Assembly (NCBI GenBank): GCA_018398815.1
Contig: CM031601.1
Location: forward strand, 25,206,369 to 25,270,368
DNA length: 64,000 nucleotides
Origin: Conus ventricosus
Taxonomy: Eukaryota > Mollusca > Gastropoda > Neogastropoda > Conidae
Reading direction: 5' to 3'
Part shown: in pieces, positions 46,279-57,931 of the stretch
How the letters are laid out: the number at the start of each line of letters is the position of its first letter
How positions within the stretch are numbered: position 1 is the stretch's first letter
Notes under the pieces: model-generated
Databases searched by the model: none
Told to the model about the DNA's origin: nothing
Seen by the model: only the letters and a program-made list of their open reading frames with translations
Position numbers and translations under genes: made by a program

Positions 46279-49200
46279 ATGGCATCGAATAAAGCATTTA
46301 GAATTTCCTCATTCAATTGCAATGGGCTTAACGACTCTACTAAAAGAAGAGATGTATTCAATTTTTAAAAGGGAAAGAAGAGGCTAACATTTTTTGTCTT
46401 CAAGAGACTCACTTGAAGGCAGACATTGAGAGCTATATACAGGCAAGCTGGGGTTATAGGGTTTGGCTCCGTGGCTGTGAAAACCAACAAAAATGGTGTG
46501 GCAAATCTTATTTAATAAATTTTTGAGTACAATGCACGATGTAATCAAGACCAGCATTGTTGTTATATTGTTTTTTAAAATATTGAAGCTCTTAAAAGAA
46601 ATTTACTTTAGTCAATTGTTAGGGCCCCTAGCAGTGGCGACAGGCCAGATTTTTGTGTGTTTTTTGACCACATTGAAAATATTGGGAATGAACGTGTAAT
46701 TGTTACAGGGGATTGGAACTGCCCTCTAAATATTTGTTTAGAAATTCGTAATTATTCTAGTACTGTGAATCGTCCAGGACAGGGAAAAGATTTACAGTAT
46801 CATGACAGAATACAACTTTTTGAATGTGTATAGAGAAATGTATCCCGACAAAAGAAATACACATGGAGAAAATTTAACTCAATAAAACAGGCACGATTAG
46901 ATTATTTTTTAATTAGTAAAGGGAATTTTTGTCTATATTTAAATGATGTATATATTGACCTGGCTACGGGATCAGATCATTCTCTTGTCACCTTAGCTTT
47001 GAAAAAAGATGAATTTAAAAGGGATAGACCCTTTTGGAAATTTAATAATAGCCTTCTAAAAGACAACAGTTGGAAATAAAAAATCTTATGTCAGAGATTA
47101 AGAAACAATATGCGGTGCTTGTTTTATAACATGGACAACATAAATTAGTATACCAAATAAAAATTTTTTTTCAAATAAAATGATCAGTTAATTCTTTGAA
47201 ACATTATTGCTTGAAATTAGAGGTTAAAACAATTTCGTATTCCACACATAGGAAAAGGTATTGGGTGAAAGAGCCCGATCTGGAAAAAAAAATCTTGAAA
47301 TAATTTAAAAGGGTTTTTCCGTATTTAGAAAGTTTTAAAACTACAGTTACAAGAAATTAGAGACTAAAAATTCAAGGAATATCTGTGCGCTCACGGAGCG
47401 TTGGATTGATCAAGGAAAGAAAAAAGTGACTAGTACTTTTGAAATTTTAGAAAACCGAAATATTTAGATAAATCCATACCATTTTTGAAATGATGACAAA
47501 GGTATCATCTGGGAAATCAAGACATGATACTAATGAAGTAAGACAAGTTTACACGGGAATTAAAACAAGTCTACAGATTGTAAGCGACATTAACATCCCG
47601 GATGAGTGTCCAAATGCTACTATTTTATCCAAGGGAAGATAGGGAAGCAATAGAAGGATTAATTACTTTTGAAGAGGCTACTAAAGCAAACAAAAACATG
47701 AAAAACGGTAAGAGCCCAGGTCCTGATGGATTTACAGTGCTAGTGAAGCTTTTTTAAAAATTTTTCTTTCTTGATATTGGCATATTCTTAGTACGATCTG
47801 TCAATGAGGGTTTTGAAAAAGGACAAATCTCTATAACACAGAGACGGGTTCCATCACCCGCATTCCCCAAAAAAGGGGAAAACAAAAAGATTCATCAAAA
47901 ACTGGGGGACCTATCTCCCTTTTAAACATACCTATAAGATTGCCTCAGCGTGTATTGCTAACCCCCTAAAAGATGTTCTACCAAATATTATTTATGAGTG
48001 TCGAAAGGTTTTCTAAAAGGACGTTTTATTTTGGGGGGGAAAACATCCGTTTGCTTTATGATACCTTATTATACGTGGAAAAAGAAAATATTCCGGGAAT
48101 GCTATATCTATTGATTTTGAAAAGGCGTTTGACAGTGTTTCCTGGTCCTTTCTTTTGAATGTTTACATTTTTTAACTTTGGTTCGGATATGATACAGTGG
48201 ATAAAAACCTTTTATTGCAATATAACCACTTGTGTTTCGAAAAAATTGGCAGTATTCGCCCTGGTTTAAGATCGAAAGGGGGGTCAGACAGGGAGATCCG
48301 TCTTCGGCCTATTTATACTTATTTTATGCAGAAATTTTATCACTTTGATCCGTAAAATGAAAATATTAAAGGTATCAAAATAAAAAAGAAAGAAAATTTA
48401 CTGTCACAGTTCGCTGATGATACAACCTTATACCTTGATGGTCTGAAAGATCATTTAATGAAAAATGTAAGTGTGCTCACAAAATTCTCACACATCTCAG
48501 GTCTAAAAATAAACTTTGACACAACTCAGATTATCTGGATAGGAAGTGGGAGAAACTGTGGCATTCAATATATGAGGGACAAAAATTTTGTGTGGGATCC
48601 AGGTACTTTTAAAATTCTTGGTTTCAAATTGTCTACTAACACAGATAGCATTGTACGTATCAAATTTTGAAGATAAACTCTTGGAAATAAGAAGAATTCT
48701 AACATCATGGAAGAAACGGCAAATCACCCCCTTTTGGCAAAATAAAAAGTTATCAAGACTTCAGTATTTTCAAAAATTGTAATCTCCTGATCAACTGCCG
48801 GACCCCCCGGGTGATTTCATTACATCCTTAGAAAGGGAACTATACACCTTTTTATGGAAAGGGAAAAAGGGGTAAACTAAAAAGTTCAGTATTGAAAAAG
48901 AACACTGCTGGCGGCTAAAAAAGCTTAACGTTAGAAATTTTATGTCTTCCATAAAAATCAGTTGGTTACGGGAAAAATCTTTTTGTGATGATGGTGATTG
49001 GAAAATGTTTACTCTAAATATGTATCCTATGTTCAATGATGTGCGGTATTTGGGAGCAGAATATGTTAAAATATTGTTATGCAGAAATGTTCAGAATCCA
49101 TTTTGGGAAAGGGTGTTTTGAGACATTATAAAAAACGTGTTTAAAATGTAAGCCTTCCTCTGTTCATTATTTTATGTCAGAATGTATCCATTACAATGTG

Positions 49201-50157
49201 AATATTTAAGAAATAAAAAAGTTATATTTATGCAGAATGGTATAACTACAATATCTTTTTTGTAAAAAAATTAATGAATGAGGATGGCAATTTATGTCAT
49301 ACAGAGAGGGTTTCTGACAAGTTTTCCAAAGGGAAACAGAATAATTTTCTTTTTGTATGAAGGTTTCTCAGTGCTGTTCGTTCTTATGGCAGGGAAAGTA
49401 AATGTTGTCTTTACCAACAGATATAAATTGCTCGATCAGAAGTATGTTTTTTTATCAGAAAAAGGCAATAAATGTGTCAAAATATTTTGAATGATAACAA
49501 TGCTATGCTACCGTGTCACTAATGGAATAATTTTTTGAGAATCTAAACTGGAAACTGATCTTTTCTCACTGCCTTTAAAACCCAACAGATGTCCAACTGA
49601 GAGGTTTCAGACTAGACTTCTCACAGGCTGCTCCCAATCAAAGATACTTATTTATGTGTAAAAACTCTGATTCTCCTATTTGTAACTTTTGTAATCAAGA
49701 AAAACATACCATTCCTCACATGATGCATGACTGTATTGTTGTTAAAAATTTCGGAATGATTTTGAAAATATGTTCAAAGACAAATGCCAACTTTGTCATA
49801 ATATAAACATAAACAAGGAATTTGTTCTATATTTAGGTCAAAGTGGATACGAAAACAGATATAAAGTAATGGATCTCATTCTTCTGTAGTAAATTCTACA
49901 ATTTATACATGTAAACTTCGAGATTGTCCATCTGCTTTGTTGGCTTTTGTTGCAACTTTGAAAAATAGATATAATATTGAAAAATATTCAGCTGTTATAA
50001 ATTTTAATGCAAGACAGTTTGAAGAAACCGGCCCCCTATCTTACAGTAATTCCCTTGATTGCCTTCTTTCTCCCATTCAAAAAATATCTTTTTATTACAT
50101 GAGTATCACCAATTTTTCTTCAGTCTTGTATGCACATGCATTGTCTTTGTTAAGGTA
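46279..50157 (+). pseudogene. Tx1-like LINE ORF2: APE endonuclease, RT, C-terminal finger
   Basis: The ATG at 46279 opens MASNKAFRISSFNCNGLND (endonuclease). FCLQETHLK follows at about 46398, TGDWNCPLN at about 46705, QARLDYFLIS at about 46890 and GSDHSLVTL (catalytic SDH) at about 46972. RT landmarks are KNMKNGKSPGPDGF (about 47695), motif A IDFEKAFDSVSW (about 48112-48148), motif B GVRQGDPSSA (about 48280) and FADDTTLYLDG (about 48410-48442). The thumb includes GFKLSTNTDSIVRIKF and WKKRQITPFW. A C-terminal CX2C..H..C finger, CNFCNQEKHTIPHMMHDC, lies at about 49680-49735. The protein ends FSSVLYAHALSLLR and a stop at 50157. At least ten frameshifts. The region 47000-47700 is poorly readable. 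Confidence 0.8.
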
Positions 50158-50436
50158 ATTGTTGTTACCCCTGGCTTTCGGACCCCACTCCCAAATACTA
50201 AAGTGTGTGCACAATGTTGCCTATAACTGTAACAGTGTTTTGCAGTATGTTATTTGTTGACACTGATGTAAAGTACAAACTGGATCTATACTTAGTTTGA
50301 TTTTTTTCTCCTGTTTCATTTATTCTTGTAAATATGGCAGAAATTATACCCCACACAGAGGGTGGGAGGGAGGGAGGGGAAAGTGTGTAATATTTGAGAG
50401 TGCTGTCATTCACCATGTGTATATGTGAATACAGAT

Positions 50437-50437
<1 letters not shown>

Positions 50438-50469
<32 letters not shown>

Positions 50470-50667
50470 ATATAGCGGGGGGGGAAGGATGGTTTTTTTT
50501 TGTTTTGTTTTTTTTTTGCTTTCTTTCCCTCCCCATTTACAACTTATGAAGAAAATGCATATGTCTCTGGTGAAGTTGTGTAGTCTTGCAAAAAATGAAA
50601 AATTGTTCAATTAAAAAAAAAAGAAAGTACTACTACTACTACTACTACTACTACTATACACACACAC

Positions 50668-50702
<35 letters not shown>

Positions 50703-50760
50703 CACACCACACACACACACAACACACACACACACACACCACACACACACCACACTTGCT
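50438..50760. repeat. (TA)n, poly-T, (CTA)n and (CA)n tracts
   Basis: TA about 50438-50475, T-rich about 50490-50525, CTA about 50628-50656 and CA about 50657-50755. Confidence 0.9.
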
Positions 50761-51090
50761 CCCCTTTGGTTTTTGCTCTTTTCCTTTTTAAAATGAACCT
50801 CCCATATGATCACTCAGGGTTTTTTTTCAATTCATATTGTAATTTTTTAAACTGACCACAAAGGATTATATCAGGGGCTATCATCTCATCAACCCCAAGT
50901 CCCTACTGGATGTTAAAAAACCTAAAACAACTTATCTGGAAGGAAAAAAACACTCCGAAGCTGCATACAATCTTTTTCTTCTGTAAAGAAAAAAATAACC
51001 GAAAAAAACCCCCAAAACAGATGACAACTACTTATCTCCTCAGGAATAAAAAAAAAAAAATCCCCTCAGTTGGAACACTTATTGAGCACG
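50761..51090. other. No gene seen
   Basis: A-rich sequence without recognisable features. Confidence 0.5.
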
Positions 51091-51700
51091 TTTCATGAGT
51101 CTGCTGAATCGTTTGACATCAGGCGGGTCTCAACAGTATTTAGATTGTGTTTAAAAAGTGAGTGATGCATCACGAAGAATGAACCACGGAGCTCATTCAC
51201 CTTATATGATTTCACGTGGGTGTAAAAGGGCGTGGCCTGTGCGTAATTGTCACTGTCTTTTTTTTCTTTAAGAGCACCATTGCCACATTGAAAAACCTCT
51301 TTAAAATTTGGACAGATTTTTGAAAAGTATCCCATCTGTGTGCATGTTCCAGTCCTGTTCCCAGTGTTTTGGATACAATCTGAGCGATGGGTTTAAGATC
51401 AGTGTGATGAAAAGAGAACCTGCACAATTACTTTTTCTCTGGCATTCTTAGCAATTTGATCTCCCACCTCAGTGCCTCGAAATGCCACATGATGGGGAAT
51501 TCAAGTAAAAACTATGATGCAACCATCAGATTTCAAAGAAATTACAATGACAAAATTCAGAAATTAAATATGTTTTAGATTACTATTTGTAAAGGCCTCA
51601 TGAGCAGAAAGGGAATAAGAGAGAATGAGAAATTCTTGTACTTTGATTTATAGACCATTGGAAGTACCAGGTCCGCACTGTGAGGTCAGCTGTCAAGGGA
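51090..51700 (-). pseudogene. LINE fragment with RNase H, minus strand
   Basis: The minus-strand reading at about 51440-51520 gives VFTWIPHHVAFRGTEVGDQI then AKNAREK, matching the RNase H block W-I-P-x-H-x-G-x-x-G-N-E-x-A-D-x-x-A-K. Just before it, LSAHEAFTNSNLKHI (about 51580-51620) fits the preceding helix. After it come LKEVFQCGNGALKEKK and broken traces of the LTRLRIGH-type segment common in RNase H-bearing LINEs. At least four frame breaks. The sequence to its right (51700-52240) stays open for 96 codons on the minus strand (51950-52240), but I do not recognise it. Confidence 0.6.
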
Positions 51701-52260
51701 GCGAAATCTCTCACGAAGGACTTGAGGCGTTTAATGATGATTTTAGAAGTGTGGTGGAGAAGTGGGTAGTTGGGTGATTAGTAGTAGCACCCTCACAATA
51801 CCAGATCTTCAAACTGTGTGAAGGAGGTTGAAGTTGTCAGGTAACTTACTGTCAGGCGACAGTAGTCATCAGAGTCGGTGAGGACCCCCCGAGTTCGAAC
51901 CTTCTCTGAGAGTGAAAGGAGACAAATCATGCACTTGAACCTCGGATCATCAAGTTGGTGCAAGAGTCTCAGTCAGCTGAAGTTGTTTAGAAAACAGACC
52001 GAACCCATTCACTTGAAGAACAGGAGTCTTCTGTTTGTTCAGCTGGTATTGCTGTAAGGCACTGACTGATCTAATGCTGTTCTCAGGCTGGTTGGGATGC
52101 ATGAGGGCAATGTTGTCGTAGCTTTCTATAGAATGATTACCATGTAAAGTGACCCCCGAAGTCGTCGGAAATTTCTGATGTCCAGCTGGCAAGTAGTGGT
52201 TGTTTGCTGGGCTATTATGTAGGAATGTGATAAATCCCAAATAGGGGGTGGAAGAATACT
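51701..52260. other. Possible upstream part of the RNase H LINE; not identified
   Basis: The minus-strand ORF 51950-52240 opens MGFITFLHNSPANNHYLPAG. It has no domain I recognise. Confidence 0.3.
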
Positions 52261-54850
52261 TTTTAAAGAAGAATATTAAATTGTGGCCCGTGAACAGGGT
52301 GGAAAAAACCCAACAGGGGAAATTGCGGGCCCAGGGAACTTTTTTTTCCTTAATTTTTCCCTCCCAATATAAACGGGATGGAAAATGAAAAGCGGAAAAG
52401 AAGAAAAACCCAACACGTTTCGTAAGTGGGGGATATGAATAAGCAAAAACAGATTAGTGTCTGAAAGAACGCACTAGGTGACAGAAGTAGATGCGGGATT
52501 TTTAAAACATGGGGGCTTAGAAATCAAAGACAACGAAACCCAAAAACCCAGAAAATGGGGAAAATAAAAAAAAGAAGAAAAGACTTCAATGTTAAAGGGA
52601 CCAAGTCGAAACCCAGAGATAGGGGGAAATTTAAAAAAGGGATTCTTCTACGTCAAAGAAAGTCCCCATAGCCCAACCACGGGAGACCCAATCCTGGAAC
52701 CTATGCCAACAACCCATGGAAATCACAATCCCCCGGTGCAAAAAGCAATAGGGCGTTACAAACTTAGAGAACGGGTGGGGGTGAAACAAGTTTTGTGTGT
52801 GTGTTTTGTGTGTGTGTGTGTGTGTTTTGTGTGGGGTGTGTGTTGTTTTTGTGTGGTGGGGTTTTATATAAACCCTTTGGCCAAAAAAAAACCAATTTGT
52901 AGCATATAACCGTGATCAGGAAGTTTTAACCCTTTTGTTTTTTCTGTTATATGTTTTTTTTTGTGCATTTGGTTTTTTTCGTGGGGAGATAATAAGTAGA
53001 GCAAAATAATAATTCTTGTTCTAAAGTGGGAAATTTGCAGCAAGGTGTCTGTCTTGGGAAAAGTGTCTAGAGACCCCCAGTCCCCAAAAGGTCACAATGT
53101 TTCCCAGACTTTAAGACGGGAAAAATTTTTCCCCCGGGCCCGGGAAATAAATGGGTACCTTTCGGGTCAGGGAAAATGAAAAGCAAGGGAAGGTTTCCCT
53201 GTCTTTTACTATTCAATGTCCCCAAAAACCAAAAATTATTGGTGGGAGATCCGAGGAAAAAATTTTTTACCATTTCACACACATTTTTAAAATTTCCCAG
53301 CGGCCGGGAAAAAAAATAAAATAGGGGGTCTAAAACACTGTTACATGTGGGGACTTTTCCCATTCTCTCTCTTTTCCCTCTCTCTCCTCTCCCCTTTACT
53401 CCCAAAAACTCCTCTTCCTCCCTCTCTCTCTTTTCCAAAATCCCCTCTCTCTCCTCTTCTCTCTCTCTCTCTCCCCTCCTCCTTCCCCTCTCTCTCTCTC
53501 TAACTCTCAGTGCGTGCCCTGCTGGTTTTGGTGTGTGGTAAAATATAAAAATATATATATATATAAAATATATATATTATATATAATATATAAATTTTAA
53601 ATATATAAATATATTTTAAATATATTGTGTGTGGGGTGGGGTGTGTGTGGGTTTTGTGTGTGTGGGTGGTGTGTGCAAATGGGGCCGGGGAATACCGGGG
53701 TGACACTCAATTATTGATAAAATGCAGCGTGCTTAATTTGGTTGGGGTGTTTTTTTTTCCCGAGGGGATTCCGTTAAACGTTTTTAATTTTTGAATATTT
53801 ACTCTCTCTCTCCCCTCTCCCCTCTCTCTCCCCCCTTTTCTCTCTCTCTCTCTCTCCTCTCCCCCTCTCTCTCTCTTTTCTCTCTTTTCTCTCTCTCCCC
53901 TTTGGGGTGTTGGTGTGTTGTGTGTGTGGTGTGGGTGTGGTGCATCAATTTATGTGTTGGTTTTGTTGTGTTTTGTGTGTGCCCGCGGGGCGCGCGGCGC
54001 GGTTTTGTGTGTGGTGTGTGTGTTTTGTGTGTGTGTGTTGTGGGGCGTACATGCATGCATGCTGAGTCCTTAGGGGTGTGTGAGGTTTTTAAAGGACGAA
54101 AAATCAAATTTTTTTTGGCCAAAAGAAATTTGGCTTTTTTCCCTGAGCCCGGGAAAATTCCCGGGTTCCCGCAAGAGGGCGGGACACAAAAAACACCTGT
54201 CGTCCCCTGCCTTTTTTTTTTTTCCCCTCATCTTCCAATAACAAATTTAAGCTTTTTGTTTTTTTTTTGGGGGGTTTTTTTTAAATTTTTTTTGTGTTTT
54301 TTTTTTATTCCCCTGCACTTTTTCCCTTAAAAAAAAAAAAAATTTTAAGGCCGTCCCCGGTTTGATCCATGGGGGGTGTTAGCAAAGTGGGACTGCGGCT
54401 AATTTTGTGTCACCTTTTTTATGGGCGAAATTGGTTACCCGGCATGGGCTGGGAAAGAGGGGAAAAAATCACTCGAACCTTTTACTGCCCAGTGGGGAGA
54501 AACTCCTTTCTCCGCCAGCTTGGGATATTTTCCCTTTAGGCCCCAGACCCCGGCTTCAAGGGGCTTTGGGGCGCCCCGAAATCGTGGGCGTAGGGGGTTC
54601 CCCCCCTTTTGGCCGGGACGGGACCTAGTTTTTTTTTTCCCCCAAACCTCAAGCCGTCCCTGGAACAAATTTTTAATCTTTTTTATTTTTTAACGATTTT
54701 AATTTTGGGAAATTTTTTCTTCTTTCCATGTTTGAAAAATTTTATTTAAAAATAAGTCATATTTTCCCTTTAAAAACACTTCGACAATCTCGTTTTTTGA
54801 GTTTTACAATTGTTTCCCTTGTCACTTTTTAACATGTCGAAGTTGTGACC
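52261..54850. repeat. Poor-quality sequence with GT, CT and TA tracts
   Basis: Smeared homopolymer-rich sequence. Simple repeats: GT about 52790-52860, CT about 53360-53510, TA about 53553-53625, GT about 53625-53680, CT about 53800-53905 and GT about 53905-54045. Long ORFs here follow the repeats. No gene can be supported. Confidence 0.7.
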
Positions 54851-55394
54851 AGTTTCCCTGGGGAAATGAATTTTTTTTGTTTTTTGTTGAGCTTTTTAAA
54901 AATATCAATTTTTCAATTTTTATTTGCAAACCTTTTTGGGGGGTACTTTGTGCTTTGCTTGGGAATAAAAGAAAGGGGAGTCGGATTAAAAATGGGTTTT
55001 TCAACTAGGTTTGGCTGTTTGGCCCCTAGTTGTTTCCCTTGTTGCTGCGTGGGTATTCGTATTGTGTGTTTAGTCTTGTCATTAAGTCAAGTCGAGGCGC
55101 AGAACATTGATAGCGTTTGTACGGCGTGATATTGAAGCTGTGGGAGGGGGGGGGGGGGAGTCCTTCCTGTCGCACCCCTACCTTCTGGCCCCCCTCGTCT
55201 CGTACTGGTTTGTTTGTCTGTGTGTCAGGAGAGTAATGAAGAATTATTAAATTCATGTTGGTTTGAATTATTGGTGTCTTTGTCAGCAAAGTTTTTAATT
55301 TAAACTAAAGATAACCCATTATTGTATTACTTTGTATGGGAAGGAAATGTGTTTATTCGCATGGGAAAAAGTCCTTCGTAAAAGGGATAATGTA
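54851..55394. other. No gene seen
   Basis: Includes a G run at about 55141-55158. No coding or RNA signature. Confidence 0.5.
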
Positions 55395-55605
55395 TTGAGT
55401 TGCAAAGTCATCTGATTTACGATCGTTTGTCCGTGTTTCGATCCGTGGGATCGGCGTTGTGTCCTTGGGAAGGACACTTCACTTCAAATATCATGACTCC
55501 ATCCGAGTGTAGAGGGTTTCCTGACTGCGGTTAAGAGATGTTGAAGGCAGTGGAAGGAGAGGCGTGTGCTCCATTTTCTATTGCAATCTTTGTTTTCTAT
55601 TTGTG
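55395..55605 (+). mobile_element. SINE with conserved central domain
   Basis: A B-box-like GTTTCGATCC at 55435-55444 is followed by TTGTGTCCTTGGGAAGGACA (55457-55476), CTTC and ATGACTCCATCCGAGTGTA (55493-55511). This GTGTCCTTGGGxAAGGxAC..CACTCCACCCAGGTGTA-type block is a central domain shared by many SINEs of aquatic animals. The A box is not clean. The 3' end is unclear, near a CTATTTG stretch at about 55598. SINEs are transcribed by RNA polymerase III and moved by partner LINEs. Confidence 0.65.
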
Positions 55606-56149
55606 GCGGGGGACCTACTTTTTTGTCAAAGCTTTTGACTATTGGATAGTCTAGCCACACTGACTGTCACCTCTGCCCACTGAATTTTCTACTACAAGCC
55701 TACCTCGCCCCAAACTTACACTGACAGGGACAATTTAGGTGTTAAGCTGCAATAAAAAAAAAATATGATCTGAGCCGTAGGGTTTCTTTTTGCATTCTGT
55801 ATCCCAGGAACAGCCTGTGGGGGTCATTACAAACGAGTTATAGCGGCGAGTAGTAATGCCACCAGTAATCTGGCGCATTTCGTGAAGAATCTTCAGCACT
55901 GCCTTGAGTCGACAGTCAAATAGCAACACCTGAGTTGGAAATCAAGGTAAAGTTGTTGCTGTAAAGACTTTTTTGATTAGCCAGTTTATATAGTAATACA
56001 GTCTATAGGTCTTCCCATAGAATATTAGTAATAAAAAATACAATTCTATACAAATTCCTCTGGCAGAAAAAAACACCAATAGGAGAACATTTGAAAAGTT
56101 AAACATAAAGTAATTAAAAGCTGATTACGGACAAGGGGGCGCAAAAATG
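55606..56149. other. No gene seen
   Basis: AT-rich. Only a short minus-strand ORF (55735-55929) without known similarity. Confidence 0.5.
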
Positions 56150-56787
56150 TTGAATGTGCTCGATCTACAAGAATATTTTCATTTACAATTGGCAGGAAAA
56201 TTGTTTGAAGCGACTGAAAAACAAAACTGGTGTCTTATTCCTAAATAGCATCTGGAAAAGCTGGCTAAATGTGATTGAGTCTTCCCACATCAATTGCAAA
56301 AGAAAAGATAACAAAGGACTGGATAGAATAGACAATGAATTCTGGAAAAGGTCCTAGTCAATTATTTAGAGAACAATCTGTAATTAAGCTCGAAGACGTT
56401 AACTGTAATAATTTTCAAAGTAAATACTCTTCAATATCCTATTAGTCACTTACAAACACAAAACGCTGTTCTTCCAACATGGGAAATGAAAGGAATCGAA
56501 ACGATTAACCAGGTTATTCGTTCTGAAGTAAACCGATTACTTACACTGGAGGAATTGTCGTCTGCGAGCCCATTTCCATTGTATTGGGCTATCGCACACA
56601 CCTGACTGCCCTTGTGAGACAGACCCCCGTCATGCCCCCTTTACTAGGAAGCACGGATACAGCGCTGGCCTGGCGGGGCCATGTTTGCGGCAAAGCTTCG
56701 GGGCACAATGGAGGATCTGAAGATAACAGCAGCCTTCATCCATCAAACTGGTCTGGAAATATGAGTCATGATTCTGGAACGAAGTAG

Positions 56788-56818
<31 letters not shown>

Positions 56819-57400
56819 GGAGGAATTGCAAAACACGATCGGGCAAAACAAAACGAATACCGTATTAGTTTATAACATTCTTATCAATACTATTCCAAAG
56901 ACATGGGCACAGTGGATACAGAACGGCGAAAAAGACAAAGGGAGTCAGACATGTGATGCGAGTCGGTACAATACGAAAGTAAAGGATATCAGGAAATTTG
57001 TATAAAATTTAGGTTCAGAAATTTGGCATAAGGTTAAATACATCAGCATGGTCGAGAGCAAAAGATGTTACAAAAGAAACAAGATTAAGAGTCCTGCACT
57101 GGACAATATTGCACAGTATCTATCCTACACATATTCTTCTGAGTAGAATGCAGGTAAAAGAAAATGATGCGTTCTTATTGTCCTGACACAGTAGATTATA
57201 TCGAGCATTTTTTCTATAACTGTCCACCTGGATGTTTTGGGGTTTTATCGAGGATTCTATATACGTAAAAACAGATATAAGACGAAAAGCTATGTCTATT
57301 TGACATACTGTTGGGGTAAAGAAAAATTGTCTAAATCTTGTAGATTACAAATTCATTAACTACATTATTCTTTCAGCTAAGATGTGTATAAGTATTTTTT
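56150..57400 (+). pseudogene. Tx1/L1-like LINE fragment (after RT to C-terminus)
   Basis: Plus-strand pieces follow the L1/Tx1 post-RT region. NAVLPTWEMKGIETINQVIR and SEVNRLLTLEEL (about 56460-56556) run to the insertion point, and after the inserted element come TVLVYNILINTIPKTWAQWI (about 56862-56925), RLRVLHWTI-like sequence (about 57085-57110) and CSYCPDTVDYIEHFFYNCP (about 57165-57225), a CX2C..H..C finger of L1-type ORF2 ends. It is 5' truncated or decayed before 56150. It differs from copy C at 49.7 kb, so it is a second member of the group. Confidence 0.7.
56547..56828 (+). mobile_element. 5'-truncated Jockey-like LINE 3' end with (GAA)n tail and 11 bp TSD
   Basis: The host reads TGGAGGAATTG at 56547-56557 and again at 56818-56828, an exact 11 bp target-site duplication. 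The insert (56558-56817, 260 bp) encodes, with frame changes, the C-terminal finger TPDCPCETDPRH (about 56600-56635) and a later TAAFIHQTGLEI-like segment (about 56725-56760) before a stop, as at the end of RNase H-bearing Jockey/I-type LINEs. It ends in (GAA)n, about 12 units. Tail, truncation and duplication together show target-primed reverse transcription into the Tx1-like element. Confidence 0.8.
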
Positions 57401-57616
57401 TTAACCGATTCTGTCTTCTCTCTACCACATACTTTTGAAAAAAAGATTAGCCTTAAAAAAAAACATCACCTCTCCTTTAAGCAGATGGAAACACACAATC
57501 TCTACAAAACTCCTTTGTTTCCATATGTCTACAGAAACTGCCGTTGTGAAATGTATTTTAGGAAGCCTGTGAATTCCCCTTCTGTATAACTCTCTCCTAC
57601 ATTCCCTCCCTCCACC

Positions 57617-57679
<63 letters not shown>

Positions 57680-57690
57680 GGGCTCCTGAG
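57401..57690. repeat. Unassigned DNA with (CT)n 57616-57678
   Basis: A CT run just upstream of LINE copy B. No gene seen. Confidence 0.85.
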
Positions 57691-57931
57691 GTACACGAAG
57701 TTGAGTGACACGTTTTTTTCTGAGCTCTGTACATTTATGTTGCTTTCTCCTAGTTGTATGCAGTGTTGTGTCTTGACAGTTGGCAGTGACTGTTGTGAGG
57801 GAGTATGCCGTCTGCATCGCTGTCATTCAGGTATGTGTGCGGCATATTTGCTCATATATTCGCAAGTTTTATGTTGAAGCGGATGAAATATAAAGCCGCC
57901 ATGAGAATGTCGGTGTTGGTTGAGGTCGCGA

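Larger units (their letters stand above)
44560..50437 (+). mobile_element. L1/Tx1-like LINE (copy C)
   Basis: It has two ORFs in L1 order: ORF1 with coiled coil and RRM (44560-45363), a 0.9 kb spacer, then ORF2 with APE endonuclease, RT and C-terminal finger (46279-50157), and a 3' UTR of about 280 bp ending in a TA repeat at 50438. Many frameshifts. The ORF2 opening (FRISSFNCNGLNDSTKRRDV), FCLQETHL and FADDTTLYLD motifs are those of the L1/Tx1 group. The 5' end seems separated by the Gypsy insertion. Confidence 0.85.

Noticed and set aside
51880..51925. B-box-like GAGTTCGAACCT as a second SINE or tRNA
   Set aside because: No A box at the right distance and no SINE body.
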